64,000 bases of DNA from Pseudomonas putida W15Oct28. Lineage in GTDB: Bacteria; Pseudomonadota; Gammaproteobacteria; Pseudomonadales; Pseudomonadaceae. Both the position numbers and the translations under genes were made by a program. The notes below the pieces were generated by a model. It did not search any database and was not told the DNA's origin. It saw only the letters and a program-made list of their open reading frames with translations. The stretch is taken from the NCBI RefSeq assembly GCF_000708715.2, contig NZ_JENB01000016.1, positions 62,001 through 126,000 of the forward strand. Direction: 5' to 3'. Positions 48,016 through 56,919 of the stretch are shown here, piece by piece (the first letter of the stretch is position 1; each line of letters begins with the position of its first letter).

Positions 48016-48819
48016 ATGCTAGACAACGCTTTCATCCAGCACGCCGCCGAACGCCTCGACCAGGCCGAACGCTCCCGCGAGCAAGTGCGCCAGTTCTCGC
48101 TGGAGCAACCGGCAATCACCATCGAAGACGCCTACGCCATCCAGCGCGCCTGGGTGGCGAAAAAGATCGCCGCCGGCCGCAAGCTGGTGGGCCACAAGAT
48201 CGGCCTGACCTCGCGCGCCATGCAGGTGTCGTCGAACATCACCGAGCCCGACTACGGCGCCTTGCTCGACGACATGCTGTTCGATGAGGGCAGCGACATC
48301 CCCTTCGAGCGCTTCATCGTGCCGCGCGTTGAAGTGGAGTTGGCGTTCATCCTCGGCAAGCCGCTGAAGGGCCCGAACGTCACCGTGTTTGATGTGCTGG
48401 ATGCCACCGAATGGGTGATCCCGGCGCTGGAAATCATTGACGCGCGCATCCAGCAGGTGGACCCGCAAACCCAGGCCACGCGCAAGGTGTTCGACACCAT
48501 CTCCGACAACGCCGCCAATGCCGGTGTGGTGATGGGCGGGCGGGCCGTGCGCCCCACCGAAATCGACCTGCGCAAGGTGCCCGCAGTGCTCTACCGCAAC
48601 GGCGTGATCGAGGAGTCCGGGGTCAGCGCTGCCGTGCTCAACCACCCGGCCAAGGGCGTTGCCTGGCTGGCCAACAAACTAGCGCCGTACGACGTCACCT
48701 TGCAGCCCGGCCAGATCATCCTTGGGGGTTCGTTCACCCGCCCGGTCGCCGCACGCCCTGGCGACACCTTCCACGTCGACTACGACATGCTCGGCTCCAT
48801 CGCCTGCCGCTTCGTTTGA
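48016..48819 (+). CDS. hpaH: 2-oxo-hept-3-ene-1,7-dioate hydratase
   Basis: A 267-residue hydratase of the MhpD/HpaH family: '[12 protein letters not shown]', '[15 protein letters not shown]' with the metal Glu residues, '[13 protein letters not shown]' and '[13 protein letters not shown]'. It adds water to the diene formed after decarboxylation. It lies 17 bp after hpaX. Confidence 0.94.
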   Translation: MLDNAFIQHAAERLDQAERSREQVRQFSLEQPAITIEDAYAIQRAWVAKKIAAGRKLVGHKIGLTSRAMQVSSNITEPDYGALLDDMLFDEGSDIPFERFIVPRVEVELAFILGKPLKGPNVTVFDVLDATEWVIPALEIIDARIQQVDPQTQATRKVFDTISDNAANAGVVMGGRAVRPTEIDLRKVPAVLYRNGVIEESGVSAAVLNHPAKGVAWLANKLAPYDVTLQPGQIILGGSFTRPVAARPGDTFHVDYDMLGSIACRFV

Positions 48820-48829
48820 GGACCTGCCC

Positions 48830-49633
48830 ATGGACATGCCCATCAACCACTTCAAGCAACGCCTGCGCAGCGGCGAACCGCAAATCGGCCTGTGGCTCGG
48901 CCTGGCCGACGCCTACTGTGCAGAACTGGCCGCCAATGCTGGTTTCGACTGGCTGCTGATCGACGGCGAACACGCGCCCAACGACCTGCGCGGCATGCTT
49001 GCGCAGTTGCAGGCTGTTGCGCCCTACCCCAGCCAGGCGGTGATCCGCCCGGTGATCGGCGACACCGCGCTGATCAAGCAGGTGCTGGATATCGGCGCAC
49101 AAACCTTGCTGGTGCCGATGGTAGAAACTGCCGAACAGGCGCAGCAACTGGTCAAGGCCATGCACTACCCGCCCAAGGGCGTTCGCGGGGTGGGCAGCGC
49201 GCTGGCGCGGGCTTCACGCTGGAACACAATCCCCGGTTACCTCGACCACGCCGATGAACAGATGTGCCTGCTGGTGCAGATCGAGAACAAGGAAGGCCTG
49301 GCCAACCTGGACGAGATCGTTGCAGTGGAGGGTGTGGATGGCGTGTTCATCGGGCCTGCGGACCTGAGTGCGGCGATGGGGCATCGGGGCAACCCAGGGC
49401 ACCCGGAGGTGCAGGCGGCGATTGAAGACGCGATCGTGCGCATTGGCAAGGCGGGCAAGGCTGCCGGTATTCTCAGCGCGGACGAGAAGTTGGCGCGGCG
49501 TTACATCGCGCTGGGTGCGGCGTTTGTGGCAGTGGGTGTGGATACCACAGTGCTGATGCGCGGGCTGCGCGAGTTGGCGGGGAAGTTCAAGGATACCCCG
49601 GTGGTCAGCAGTGCCGGGGGTGGTGTCTACTGA
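48830..49633 (+). CDS. hpaI: 4-hydroxy-2-oxoheptane-1,7-dioate aldolase
   Basis: A 267-residue class II aldolase of the HpaI family: '[20 protein letters not shown]', 'DGEHAPND', 'PMVETAEQA', '[14 protein letters not shown]' and '[12 protein letters not shown]'. It splits the final intermediate to pyruvate and succinate semialdehyde. It lies 10 bp after hpaH and ends the operon. Confidence 0.94.
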   Translation: MDMPINHFKQRLRSGEPQIGLWLGLADAYCAELAANAGFDWLLIDGEHAPNDLRGMLAQLQAVAPYPSQAVIRPVIGDTALIKQVLDIGAQTLLVPMVETAEQAQQLVKAMHYPPKGVRGVGSALARASRWNTIPGYLDHADEQMCLLVQIENKEGLANLDEIVAVEGVDGVFIGPADLSAAMGHRGNPGHPEVQAAIEDAIVRIGKAGKAAGILSADEKLARRYIALGAAFVAVGVDTTVLMRGLRELAGKFKDTPVVSSAGGGVY

Positions 49634-49644
49634 GGCACCTTAGC

Positions 49645-49757
49645 GGATGGCACCGGCTTTGCCGGTGTTCGCGGGCTTGCCCGCTCCCACAGTGGTTGCG
49701 TATGCCTGCACTCAGCGCAAAACCTGTGGGAGCGGGCAAGCCCGCGAAGGGCCGCAA
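49645..49757. repeat. REP elements, TGTGGGAGCGGGC family
   Basis: One REP with ACCGGC/GCCGGT hairpin and inverted CGGGCTTGCCCGCTCCCACA (49645-49692), then a direct copy TGTGGGAGCGGGCAAGCCCGCGAA (49724-49750). They lie between the convergent hpaI and hydroxylase-reductase genes. Confidence 0.8.
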
Positions 49758-49778
49758 AGCGGCCCCGGTCTTTCAGGT

Positions 49779-50708
49779 TCAGATATTGATAAGCGCCTTC
49801 AGCACTGTCTTGAAGGTATCCAGCTGCGCTTCACTGAACTGCCCGAACACCTTGTGCTGTTGTTCGCGGGCAATGGTCCACAACGCCTCGGTCTCGTCCA
49901 CGCCCTTCACCGACAACCGCACACGCCCCTCGTCATCGGCAATCAGCCCTTTGCGCTTGAGGTTGGCCACCGCTTCCTCGATCTCCCGCGCCGGCATCGC
50001 CACTTCGCGTTGCAGGTCGTTCAGGCTCAGGCCCGCATCGTTCTCCAGCACCATCAGCATGCGTGCCTCGCTGGTGCGCAGGCCGGTGCACAACTGGCGT
50101 GGTTGGTAGTCAGCCTGGTAGGCGCGCAACGCCTGGGTCATCAGGTAGTACAGGTTGTGCTGCAGGCGACCCTGGAAGTGGCTGCTCGGTGCCTGCCCCT
50201 CCGCGCGCTGGGTCATGCGGGTGTGCGGCAGTACCATGGAATAGGCGCCTTGGTGGTACAGCAGCGGCGAGCGGCCGAAATCATCGAAGGCCACCACCTT
50301 GCCCACCAGGATCCAGTGATCGCCACCGTCCAGCTGCTGGTACTTTTCACACGCGAAGCGCGCCGCGCAGTCGACCAACAGCGGCGCACCGCCGACGCCG
50401 GTTTCGTACACGACGCCGGCAAAACGGTCTTCCTTCGGGCGGGCAAAGTTGTTGGACAGGTCGATCTGGTCCGCAGCCAGAATGTTCACGGCAAAGTGCG
50501 AGGCTTCTTCGAACACTTCATGGCTGGTGGAGCGCTTGTCGATGCTCCACAGGATCAGCGCCGGGTCCAGCGATACCGAGTTGAAACTGTTGGCGGTAAC
50601 GCCGACCTTGCGGCCACTGGGGCCGGCGGCAGTCACTACAGTCACGCCGGTGGCGAAGTTGCCCAGAGCGCGGCGGAAGGCACGTGAATCGAAGGTTTCG
50701 TTGGACAT
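49779..50708 (-). CDS. 4-hydroxyphenylacetate 3-hydroxylase, flavin reductase component (C1 type)
   Basis: A 309-residue protein. Residues 1-165 form a flavin reductase domain ('FRRALGNFATGVTVVTA', 'VGVTANSFNSVSLDPALI', 'WSIDKRS') and residues about 185-309 a MarR-like winged-helix domain ('LRTSEARMLMVLEND', 'EIEEAVANLKRKGLI'). This fusion is the known layout of the Acinetobacter C1 reductase, where the C-terminal domain senses 4-hydroxyphenylacetate and restrains activity. It supplies reduced FMN to the oxygenase encoded 79 bp upstream. The ATG at 50708 follows GGGAG. Confidence 0.88.
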   Translation of the reverse strand: MSNETFDSRAFRRALGNFATGVTVVTAAGPSGRKVGVTANSFNSVSLDPALILWSIDKRSTSHEVFEEASHFAVNILAADQIDLSNNFARPKEDRFAGVVYETGVGGAPLLVDCAARFACEKYQQLDGGDHWILVGKVVAFDDFGRSPLLYHQGAYSMVLPHTRMTQRAEGQAPSSHFQGRLQHNLYYLMTQALRAYQADYQPRQLCTGLRTSEARMLMVLENDAGLSLNDLQREVAMPAREIEEAVANLKRKGLIADDEGRVRLSVKGVDETEALWTIAREQQHKVFGQFSEAQLDTFKTVLKALINI

Positions 50709-50787
50709 GCAAGACTCCCGGGCAGGCCTGGCAGCCTGCCCTGTTTGTTGTTGTGCTTGTAGGGGATGGTTCAAAACAGGCAGCGGC

Positions 50788-51957
50788 TCAGACCATCGCC
50801 GGGTCAGGCTCCAGGCCCATCAGCTCGCGGCCGAGGATTTGCGAACACACGTCGTAATCGGTGTAGGCGTGGGCGCCGGTCATGTGCGAATCGCGGAACA
50901 GCCGTTGCAGTTCGTTGCTCTCGAACCAGGCGCCACCACCGGCCGCTTCCATCAGGCGGTCGACGGCCTGGATGCACATCTTCACGGCGTAGCCCTGGTT
51001 GGTACGCCAGAACGCCAGCGTGCCACGCGTCGGGTATGCGTGGCGGGCGCTGTGCTCGGCAATCTCGTCCCAGCTTTTTTCCAGCAGTGCCCGGGCGGCG
51101 GCCACCTGGTGGGTCGACTCGGCCAGGCGCATCAGCGCCGGGGTGGCGGCGCCCACGGCAGCACCGGTGTAGGCACGCACGCGGTTGCGGGTTTTCTCGC
51201 GGAACACCTCCAGCATGCGCTCGGCAACGCCCAGGCTGACAGTGGAGAAGCCGCTGGCAAAATACGGGCGATACGGGGCGAAGAAAATCTTGCTGTCGGG
51301 GTACAAACCAAAGCCCGCCGACTTGCCCTCCATCATGTCCTTGGCCTTCTGGATGCGGTGCTCGGGCACGAAGGCGTCACGCACGATCAGGGTCTTGCTG
51401 CCGCTGCCGCGCATGCCCACGGCATACCAGTCATCACGGATTTCATAGTCGCTGCGTGGCAGGATGGCGAAGCAGTAATCCTGAGCGCCTTCGGCATTCT
51501 TGCGGCGGAAACCGAGAATCGCCCATTCGGCGTGATCGCAACCCGAGCTCCAGCCCATTTCGCCGCTGAACGACACGCCACCCTCGACCTCTTCGGTGCG
51601 GCCGAACGGCGCGATACTGCTGCTGGCGGTGGCGTCCGGGTCGCTGCCCCACACCTCCTGCTGCAGCTTGGGCGAAAACATCGCCATCTGGTGGCTGTGG
51701 GTGCACAACAGGCTCATGGCCCAGGCGGTGCTGGCGCAGGCCCCCGCCAGCAGGGCGATGCACTGGGCGAACTCCGGCAGGGTGATTTCCATGCCGCCGT
51801 AGTGTTTGGGCAAGAAGGCGCGGTGCATGCCGATGCTTTTCAGCAAGGCGATATTCTCTGCCGGTACACTGCGGTCCTGCTCTGCACGCATGGCATTCGC
51901 GGCAATGGTCGGCAGGACGGATTTCAGGTCTTCCAGCAGGGGGTTTGGCTTGTTCAT
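50788..51957 (-). CDS. 4-hydroxyphenylacetate 3-hydroxylase, oxygenase component (C2 type)
   Basis: A 389-residue flavin monooxygenase with the acyl-CoA dehydrogenase fold: 'LLKSIGMHRAFLPKHYGGME', 'GEMGWSSGCDHAEWAILGF', 'DDWYAVGMRGSGSKTLIV' and 'QRLFRDSHMTGAHAYTDYDV'. With the C1 reductase it hydroxylates 4-hydroxyphenylacetate to homoprotocatechuate using reduced flavin and oxygen. It is distinct from the E. coli HpaB fold in sequence. It is the first gene of a two-gene unit divergent from the TetR gene. Confidence 0.85.
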   Translation of the reverse strand: MNKPNPLLEDLKSVLPTIAANAMRAEQDRSVPAENIALLKSIGMHRAFLPKHYGGMEITLPEFAQCIALLAGACASTAWAMSLLCTHSHQMAMFSPKLQQEVWGSDPDATASSSIAPFGRTEEVEGGVSFSGEMGWSSGCDHAEWAILGFRRKNAEGAQDYCFAILPRSDYEIRDDWYAVGMRGSGSKTLIVRDAFVPEHRIQKAKDMMEGKSAGFGLYPDSKIFFAPYRPYFASGFSTVSLGVAERMLEVFREKTRNRVRAYTGAAVGAATPALMRLAESTHQVAAARALLEKSWDEIAEHSARHAYPTRGTLAFWRTNQGYAVKMCIQAVDRLMEAAGGGAWFESNELQRLFRDSHMTGAHAYTDYDVCSQILGRELMGLEPDPAMV

Positions 51958-52037
51958 GAGCGGTCTCTTTCTTATTGGATGCGAAGACGCGATCAGTATG
52001 TGAGCGGCGATTGGGGGGCGGAATGCACGTTACGAGG

Positions 52038-52056
52038 GGAACATTGCACTTTCCAT
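52038..52056 (-). promoter_or_regulatory. Shared 14-bp motif ATGGAAAGTGCAAT (copy 2)
   Basis: The minus strand reads ATGGAAAGTGCAATGTTCC, matching 40985-41005 apart from a 2-bp gap. It lies about 80-100 bp before the oxygenase start, a fitting position for an activator site. Confidence 0.35.
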
Positions 52057-52159
52057 GGCGCCCGAAAATTGCCGTGCGACAAGCATTGACCCGTGCATTT
52101 TCGATCACCACAATCCCACCCTCAAGACGCGCGCGGTCCGCCGCGCCCCTGACGGAGTG

Positions 52160-52759
52160 ATGCAGTTGAAAGCCCTTTCCCCTTCTGCGGTGCGTGTGTG
52201 CGATGCCGCCGTCGGCCACTTCGCCGAGTACGGCTATGACGCCTCTTCACTGAACGAAATCGCCCAGTTGGCGGGCATGCGCAAGGCATCGCTGTATGCG
52301 CACTTCGCCAACAAGGATGCCTTGTTCGTGGAGGTGTTCCAGCGTGCGCTGGTGCAGGAAACGGCCTTTGTCGAACAGGGCTTTGCGCAGGAAGGCCGCG
52401 ACGGCCTGGCGCCGGGGCACTGGCTGGCCCTGCACCTGGCCGAACGTTACCGCGACTCGGCCGAACTGCGCTTCGTGTTGCGCACCGCCTTCCTGCCCCC
52501 GGCGGGCATCAAGCCGATTGTCACGTCGGGCTTCGAAAAATACCTGGACGGCATACGCGAAGGGTTCTGCCAGGCCCTGCAAGCTCGCCACGGCTGGGCG
52601 CATGAGCAGCACAGCCGCCTGGCGCTGTATGCCGATGCCTACCTGGGCATCATCGACAGCCTTTATGTAGAACTGATGTACGCAGGCCCCGACGCCTACG
52701 AACGGCGTGCAACAGCACTGCTGAAAGTGCTGGAAGACTCGCTGTCACTCAACCGCTGA
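52160..52759 (+). CDS. TetR/AcrR-family regulator
   Basis: A 199-residue TetR protein: N-terminal HTH 'AAVGHFAEYGYDASSLNEIA' and 'AGMRKASLYAHFANKDALF', then a helical ligand domain. The ATG at 52160 follows GGAG closely; the longer frame from 52055 overlaps a conserved motif and is unlikely. It is divergent from the hydroxylase genes and convergent with the second hpaR, so it may control the hydroxylase pair. Its ligand is unknown. Confidence 0.85.
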   Translation: MQLKALSPSAVRVCDAAVGHFAEYGYDASSLNEIAQLAGMRKASLYAHFANKDALFVEVFQRALVQETAFVEQGFAQEGRDGLAPGHWLALHLAERYRDSAELRFVLRTAFLPPAGIKPIVTSGFEKYLDGIREGFCQALQARHGWAHEQHSRLALYADAYLGIIDSLYVELMYAGPDAYERRATALLKVLEDSLSLNR

Positions 52760-52770
52760 CGCCTGGCGCG

Positions 52771-53193
52771 TCAGGGTTTGATCTTCTTCATTTCATCCAG
52801 CAGCTGCATCAGCTGCTGCAACTTGTCCTCGCCAAACTGGGCGAGGATCTTCTCGTAGTTGCGGGCCATCTCCTCACTCATCGCCAAAAAAGCCTGCTGG
52901 CCGGCCTCGGTCAGGCTGATGAACACCCGGCGCTGGTCTTCCGGCGACTTGCGCCGTGCCACGATGCCGTCACGCTCCAGGCGCTTGAGCACCCCGCTCA
53001 TGCTGGGCTTGAGGATACAGGCCAGCTCCGCCAACTGATGGCTTTCCAGCTCGCCTTGCTGGCGCAGAATACGGATTACCCGCCATTGCTGCTCGGTCAG
53101 GTCATGGGCATTCAACGCCGGGCGGAAGAACGCCATGGTGGCTTCGCGCGCCTGCAGCAAGGTCAGGGTCAGGGAGGGTCTTGGTGTGGTCAT
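52771..53193 (-). CDS. hpaR: MarR-family regulator HpaR (second copy)
   Basis: A 140-residue paralogue of the protein at 40513, nearly identical in the recognition region ('LACILKPSMSGVLKRLERDGIV', 'EDQRRVFISL') and similar throughout. The two genes lie at opposite sides of the hpa cluster. A TTAA-type palindrome at 53248 lies 55 bp upstream of its start and resembles the sites before hpaG1, suggesting autoregulation or cross-regulation. Confidence 0.88.
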   Translation of the reverse strand: MTTPRPSLTLTLLQAREATMAFFRPALNAHDLTEQQWRVIRILRQQGELESHQLAELACILKPSMSGVLKRLERDGIVARRKSPEDQRRVFISLTEAGQQAFLAMSEEMARNYEKILAQFGEDKLQQLMQLLDEMKKIKP

Positions 53194-53247
53194 GCGGGCT
53201 CAAAGGGGCAGGAAATAGCAAACCGGCGAGTATGCCAGTGCACAATC

Positions 53248-53261
53248 ATTAATACATTAAT
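53248..53261. promoter_or_regulatory. Candidate HpaR operator
   Basis: ATTAATACATTAAT, two ATTAAT halves separated by AC, lies in the region between the second hpaR and the FAD enzyme gene. It resembles ATTAACACATTAAC before hpaG1. Confidence 0.55.
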
Positions 53262-53432
53262 AGAATGGTTTTTACCCATTTCCTGACAGCAACGCCAGCC
53301 ACCGGTTGCGACTGGCAGGCTGGTTACACTCGATGGCAGGCAAGAACAAGACACCTACCGAGCGGCTGGCGCTCAATGCCCGGGCGCCCCGCGAAACGGC
53401 CCTCTCACAATTCCAATTCAGCAGGCTGCGCC

Positions 53433-54731
53433 ATGATCACCCTCGAGAGCCCCACCTACTACTCGGCGACCAAGAAGTACAACCTGAGCTTCCCTACGCT
53501 GGAAAGTGACATCGAGGCCGATGTGGTGGTGATCGGTGGCGGCTTCTCCGGCATCAACACCGCCCTGGAGCTGGCCGAACAGGGCGTGACCAATGTCGTC
53601 GTGCTCGAAGCCCGCTACCTGGGCTACGGCGGCACCGGGCGCAACGGCGGGCAGATCATGGCAGGCATCGGCCACGACCTGGAGAAGGTCCGCAGCAGCG
53701 TCGGCGATCAGGGCGTGAGGGACATTTTCGAGATCAGCGAACTGGGCGCCGGCATCATCAAGGAGCGCATCGCCCGCTACGCCATCAACGCCGACTTCTG
53801 CCACGGCTACGGCTACATGGGCTTCAACCGCCGCCAGGAACAGACCCTGCGCAAGTGGGAAAAGGAATTCAAGGCGATCAACACACGCGACGAAATCCGT
53901 TTTCTCGGTGGTAGCGAGGTGCGCCAGATCATCGGTAGCAACGCCTACAGCAGCGCCCTGCTGCACATGGGCGGTGGCCATGTGCATTCACTGAACCTGC
54001 TGCTGGGCGAAGCGCAGGCGCTGGTGGGCCATGGCGCGCGTATCTTCGAACACAGCCCGGCCCTGGAAGTGACCTACGGCGAGCGCATCAAGGTACGTAC
54101 CGGCCGCGGTTCGGTACGCGCCAGCAAGCTGCTGTGGGCGTGCGACAGCTTCCTCAACAAACTGGAGCCGGAGCTGCACGCGCGCACCATCAATACCTAT
54201 GCCTTTCAGATGATGACCGAGCCATTGTCAGATGAGCTGATCGAGCGCATCAGCCCGATACGGGGCGCCTACAGCGATATCCGCCCGGTGATCGACTATT
54301 ACCGGGTCACCCGCGAGAACCGCCTGCTGTTCGGCGCCGCCACGCCCTTCGTCGAGCACTTCCCGCTGGACCTCAAGGCCTGGAACCGCGCCCTGATGCT
54401 GAAGATTTTCCCTTACCTGAAAGACGTGCGCATCGACCTGGCCTGGGGCGGCCCGATGGCCACCAGCGCCAACCTGTTCCCGCAGATCGGCACGCTCGCC
54501 AACCGCCCCAACGCTTTCTATGTGCAGGGCTACTCCGGCTTTGGCGTCACGCCCAGCCACATCATTTGCAAGATCCTCGCCGAGGGCATGCAGGAGGGAT
54601 CGAAGCGCTATGACCTGGTCCGCTCGGTCAAGCATGCGCGCATCCTCGGCAAAGACCATTTCCGCCCGTTGCTGCTCACTGCCGGCAAGACCGTGCACCA
54701 GCTGTCGGGCTACTTCAACGGCCGTCGCTGA
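53433..54731 (+). CDS. FAD-dependent amine oxidase-like enzyme (DAO/PuuB family)
   Basis: A 432-residue DAO-fold flavoenzyme: the FAD-binding 'DVVVIGGGFSGINTALELAE' (near 29), 'LEARYLGYGGTGRNGGQI' (near 57) and a C-terminal FAD loop 'YVQGYSGFGVTPSHII' (near 372). PuuB-type relatives oxidise amines such as gamma-glutamylputrescine. Here the neighbours (FeaR-like regulator, phenylacetaldehyde-type dehydrogenase, APC permease, hpa cluster) point to an aromatic amine such as tyramine. It has no signal peptide, so it acts in the cytoplasm. The start at 53433 matches the family N-terminus. Confidence 0.8.
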   Translation: MITLESPTYYSATKKYNLSFPTLESDIEADVVVIGGGFSGINTALELAEQGVTNVVVLEARYLGYGGTGRNGGQIMAGIGHDLEKVRSSVGDQGVRDIFEISELGAGIIKERIARYAINADFCHGYGYMGFNRRQEQTLRKWEKEFKAINTRDEIRFLGGSEVRQIIGSNAYSSALLHMGGGHVHSLNLLLGEAQALVGHGARIFEHSPALEVTYGERIKVRTGRGSVRASKLLWACDSFLNKLEPELHARTINTYAFQMMTEPLSDELIERISPIRGAYSDIRPVIDYYRVTRENRLLFGAATPFVEHFPLDLKAWNRALMLKIFPYLKDVRIDLAWGGPMATSANLFPQIGTLANRPNAFYVQGYSGFGVTPSHIICKILAEGMQEGSKRYDLVRSVKHARILGKDHFRPLLLTAGKTVHQLSGYFNGRR

Positions 54732-54760
54732 ACCTTTTGACTCAACCCTGGAGAACTGCC

Positions 54761-55126
54761 ATGACCCTTACCGCCGCCAAGCAAGGCGTACAATTGTCCG
54801 AACTCGATGCCTGGGGCAGCGTTGCCGACCTGGGCTCGGAAATACTCGAAGGTGAAGTGAAAGCCTTTGGCAAGATGACCTACGGCGCACCCGACGACGC
54901 TGTCAGCAGTGCTTATTTTGGCACCACGCGCGGCAAGTTCCGCATGGTCTACCCGTTCGACGAACAGGCGGTGATCGTGACGGGCGAGATCCAGCTGACC
55001 GATGAATCCACCGGCCAGGTCACCCGCTACAAAGCCGGTGATGCCTGGTTCGTGACCAAGGGCACGCCAGTGCTGTGGGAAGTGTTGAGCGAGTCGTTCG
55101 TCAAGCACTACCTGGCGGTGGCCTGA
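54761..55126 (+). CDS. Cupin-domain protein
   Basis: A 121-residue cupin (Cupin_3 type): 'GKFRMVYPFDEQAVIVTGEIQL' and 'RYKAGDAWFVTKGTPVLWEV'. CTGGAG precedes the ATG, and it lies 29 bp after the FAD enzyme gene, so the two form an operon. Cupins of this kind often accompany amine or aldehyde catabolism, but the role is unknown. Confidence 0.8.
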   Translation: MTLTAAKQGVQLSELDAWGSVADLGSEILEGEVKAFGKMTYGAPDDAVSSAYFGTTRGKFRMVYPFDEQAVIVTGEIQLTDESTGQVTRYKAGDAWFVTKGTPVLWEVLSESFVKHYLAVA

Positions 55127-55154
55127 GCAAAACCAAGGCCTGCGCGGTTCAATC

Positions 55155-55271
55155 TGTAGGAGCGGCCTTGTGTCGCGATCGGGCTGCGCAGCAGCCCCTC
55201 GATTTCAGCCTGAACACATCAATTGCCGGGGCTGCTGCGCAGCCCGATCGCGACACAAGGCCGCTCCTACA
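55155..55271. repeat. REP pair, TGTAGGAGCGGCC family
   Basis: TGTAGGAGCGGCCTTGTGTCGCGATCG and its inverted mate with inner GGGCTGCGCAGCAG and CTGCTGCGCAGCCC. It separates convergent genes. Confidence 0.88.
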
Positions 55272-55291
55272 ACAACAGATCGCCATACGCC

Positions 55292-56233
55292 TCAGGCCAT
55301 CGCCTGAGCCCGGTAGTCCTTGGGCGAGCGTTCGAACTGTTTCTTGAACGAACGGCTGAAATGCGCCGAGTCGGTAAACCCCCACTTGTAGGCAATCGAG
55401 GTGATCGACTCGCTTCTGAAGAACGGGTTGGCCAGGTCATCGGCACTGCGCTTCAGGCGCGCCCGCTGGATGTAGCGGCACACGCTATCCCCCTCCTCCT
55501 CGAACAGCCGGTACAGGTGGCGCACCGAGATGTTCAGGCGCCCCGCCAGGTTGGACGGGGTGAGCCCAGGCTGTGACAGCGACTCGTCGATCACCTGTTG
55601 CACGTAGCCGCGCAGGCTGGCGCCGTTCAACGCCCCCAGGTTGCCCGGCGCGTCGCCATGGCGCTCGAAGCCCGGCTCCAGCAGGGCGATGAAGGCGGTC
55701 TGCAGCGCGTCGCCCTGGGCGCCATCACCGCTTACATTGCCGTCCTTGCACAGCTGGTCCATCAGCACATGCAACATGCGCCCGCAGGCATTGCTTGAGG
55801 AGATCTTGCCAAACATCGGGCCGCTGCCCTGCACGTACTTGCGCACCTGCTCACGCGACAGGGCCAGCGAGACATGTTCGATCAACCCACTGGGGGTGAT
55901 CTCGCAGCGCCCGACCGAATCCATCAGCAGCAGCTCACCCGGCGCCAGGCTGACCTGCATGCCACCCTGGGACACGGTGGAATGCCCCGCACGCTGGCTG
56001 ACCAGGAAGCAATGCTGGTCATCGTCAAGCGTCGGGTTTTCGCCCAGCCGGCGGATATTGCCGGCATTGGTGCGCAGGTTGGCCAGCGGCAAGCCGGCGC
56101 GGGAAAAGGTAGAAACTTCGCCGATGAACAGCGAGTGATTGGACGCAAGCTCCGTCTCGAAACGGCCACAGATCTGCTGCATGGCCGTGGTCCAGCGTTC
56201 CAGCCCCTGACGGTTGGATTGTTGAGTATGCAT
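55292..56233 (-). CDS. feaR: AraC-family regulator, FeaR-like
   Basis: A 313-residue AraC protein. The C-terminal HTH pair is clear ('SNLAGRLNISVRHLYRLFEE' and 'ITSIAYKWGFTDSAHFSRSFKKQF'), and the N-terminal domain resembles FeaR, the activator of tyramine and phenylethylamine oxidation genes in E. coli ('ELLLMDSVGRCEIT', 'HVSLALSREQV'). The gene beside it encodes a FeaB-like dehydrogenase cluster, which supports the name. A 9-bp inverted repeat at 56263-56296 lies just upstream. Confidence 0.75.
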   Translation of the reverse strand: MHTQQSNRQGLERWTTAMQQICGRFETELASNHSLFIGEVSTFSRAGLPLANLRTNAGNIRRLGENPTLDDDQHCFLVSQRAGHSTVSQGGMQVSLAPGELLLMDSVGRCEITPSGLIEHVSLALSREQVRKYVQGSGPMFGKISSSNACGRMLHVLMDQLCKDGNVSGDGAQGDALQTAFIALLEPGFERHGDAPGNLGALNGASLRGYVQQVIDESLSQPGLTPSNLAGRLNISVRHLYRLFEEEGDSVCRYIQRARLKRSADDLANPFFRSESITSIAYKWGFTDSAHFSRSFKKQFERSPKDYRAQAMA

Positions 56234-56262
56234 GGCTGCCCTCGACGCAGGATTTGTTGTTA

Positions 56263-56296
56263 TGCGCACATTGTTAACATGTTATCTATGTGCGCA
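56263..56296. promoter_or_regulatory. Perfect 9-bp inverted repeat upstream of feaR-like gene
   Basis: TGCGCACAT (56263-56271) and ATGTGCGCA (56288-56296) are perfectly inverted around 16 bp that include the palindrome TGTTAACA (56272-56279). It is 30-63 bp before the regulator start in a 113-bp spacer, and it lacks a T-tract, so an operator is more likely than a terminator. Confidence 0.55.
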
Positions 56297-56346
56297 CAAC
56301 TGTCATCATTCGTCGGTAGATACAGCAAGGCGTATGCCAGTTTGCG

Positions 56347-56919
56347 TCAAAGGTTGTGTAGCAAGGTGTTGAACTGGGCCAGGCTGGCCATCAGGTGCGA
56401 CCGCTGTTGCGGGCTGATCGGGATGTAGCGGCGAAACGCCGGCATGCGGTTGACCACTTCACTGCCGCCCATGTGCTCCAGCGTCAGCAACCATTGGCCG
56501 TCGCGCCAGGCCAGGGTCAGGCGCTTGAAATCCAGCGGCATCAGCGCCGCCAGCAGTGCGGCCTGCTGCAGCAACCGGTCGCGCAGTTGGGCGAAACGCG
56601 CCCGGTCGCCCTTGCGATACACACAGGCCAGACCGGTACGGCGTAGCGCACCGGTATGGCGCAGCTCCAGGCTGACCTCGCCCCCTTGCGGAGCAGGCAA
56701 CTGCAGCTGGAACTCACAGGTGACGATGTGCATCAGCAGGTGGGCCTCGACGCGTTCGTGCACCTTGGCCTGCCAGCCCTGGGCCGGGTCGTGAATCACC
56801 CCCGCAGCAGCCAGGTCATGCTGCCCCAGGTTGCGCGCCAGGCATGCCAGCGTCGCACCCGGGCGATAGCCGGAAGGCGCCCGAGGTGCCAGCAGGCGTT
56901 CACGCAAACTTCTGATCAT
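56347..56919 (-). CDS. DUF3156 family protein
   Basis: A 190-residue protein matching DUF3156: 'RPGATLACLARNLGQHDLAA', 'ELRHTGALRRTGLACVYRKG' and a C-terminal 'FRRYIPISPQQRSHLMASLA'. The ATG at 56919 overlaps the end of the permease gene by 20 bp, so the two are coupled. DUF3156 is uncharacterised but often travels with amine or amino-acid permeases in Pseudomonas. A longer frame upstream overlaps the permease and is rejected. Confidence 0.75.
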   Translation of the reverse strand: MIRSLRERLLAPRAPSGYRPGATLACLARNLGQHDLAAAGVIHDPAQGWQAKVHERVEAHLLMHIVTCEFQLQLPAPQGGEVSLELRHTGALRRTGLACVYRKGDRARFAQLRDRLLQQAALLAALMPLDFKRLTLAWRDGQWLLTLEHMGGSEVVNRMPAFRRYIPISPQQRSHLMASLAQFNTLLHNL

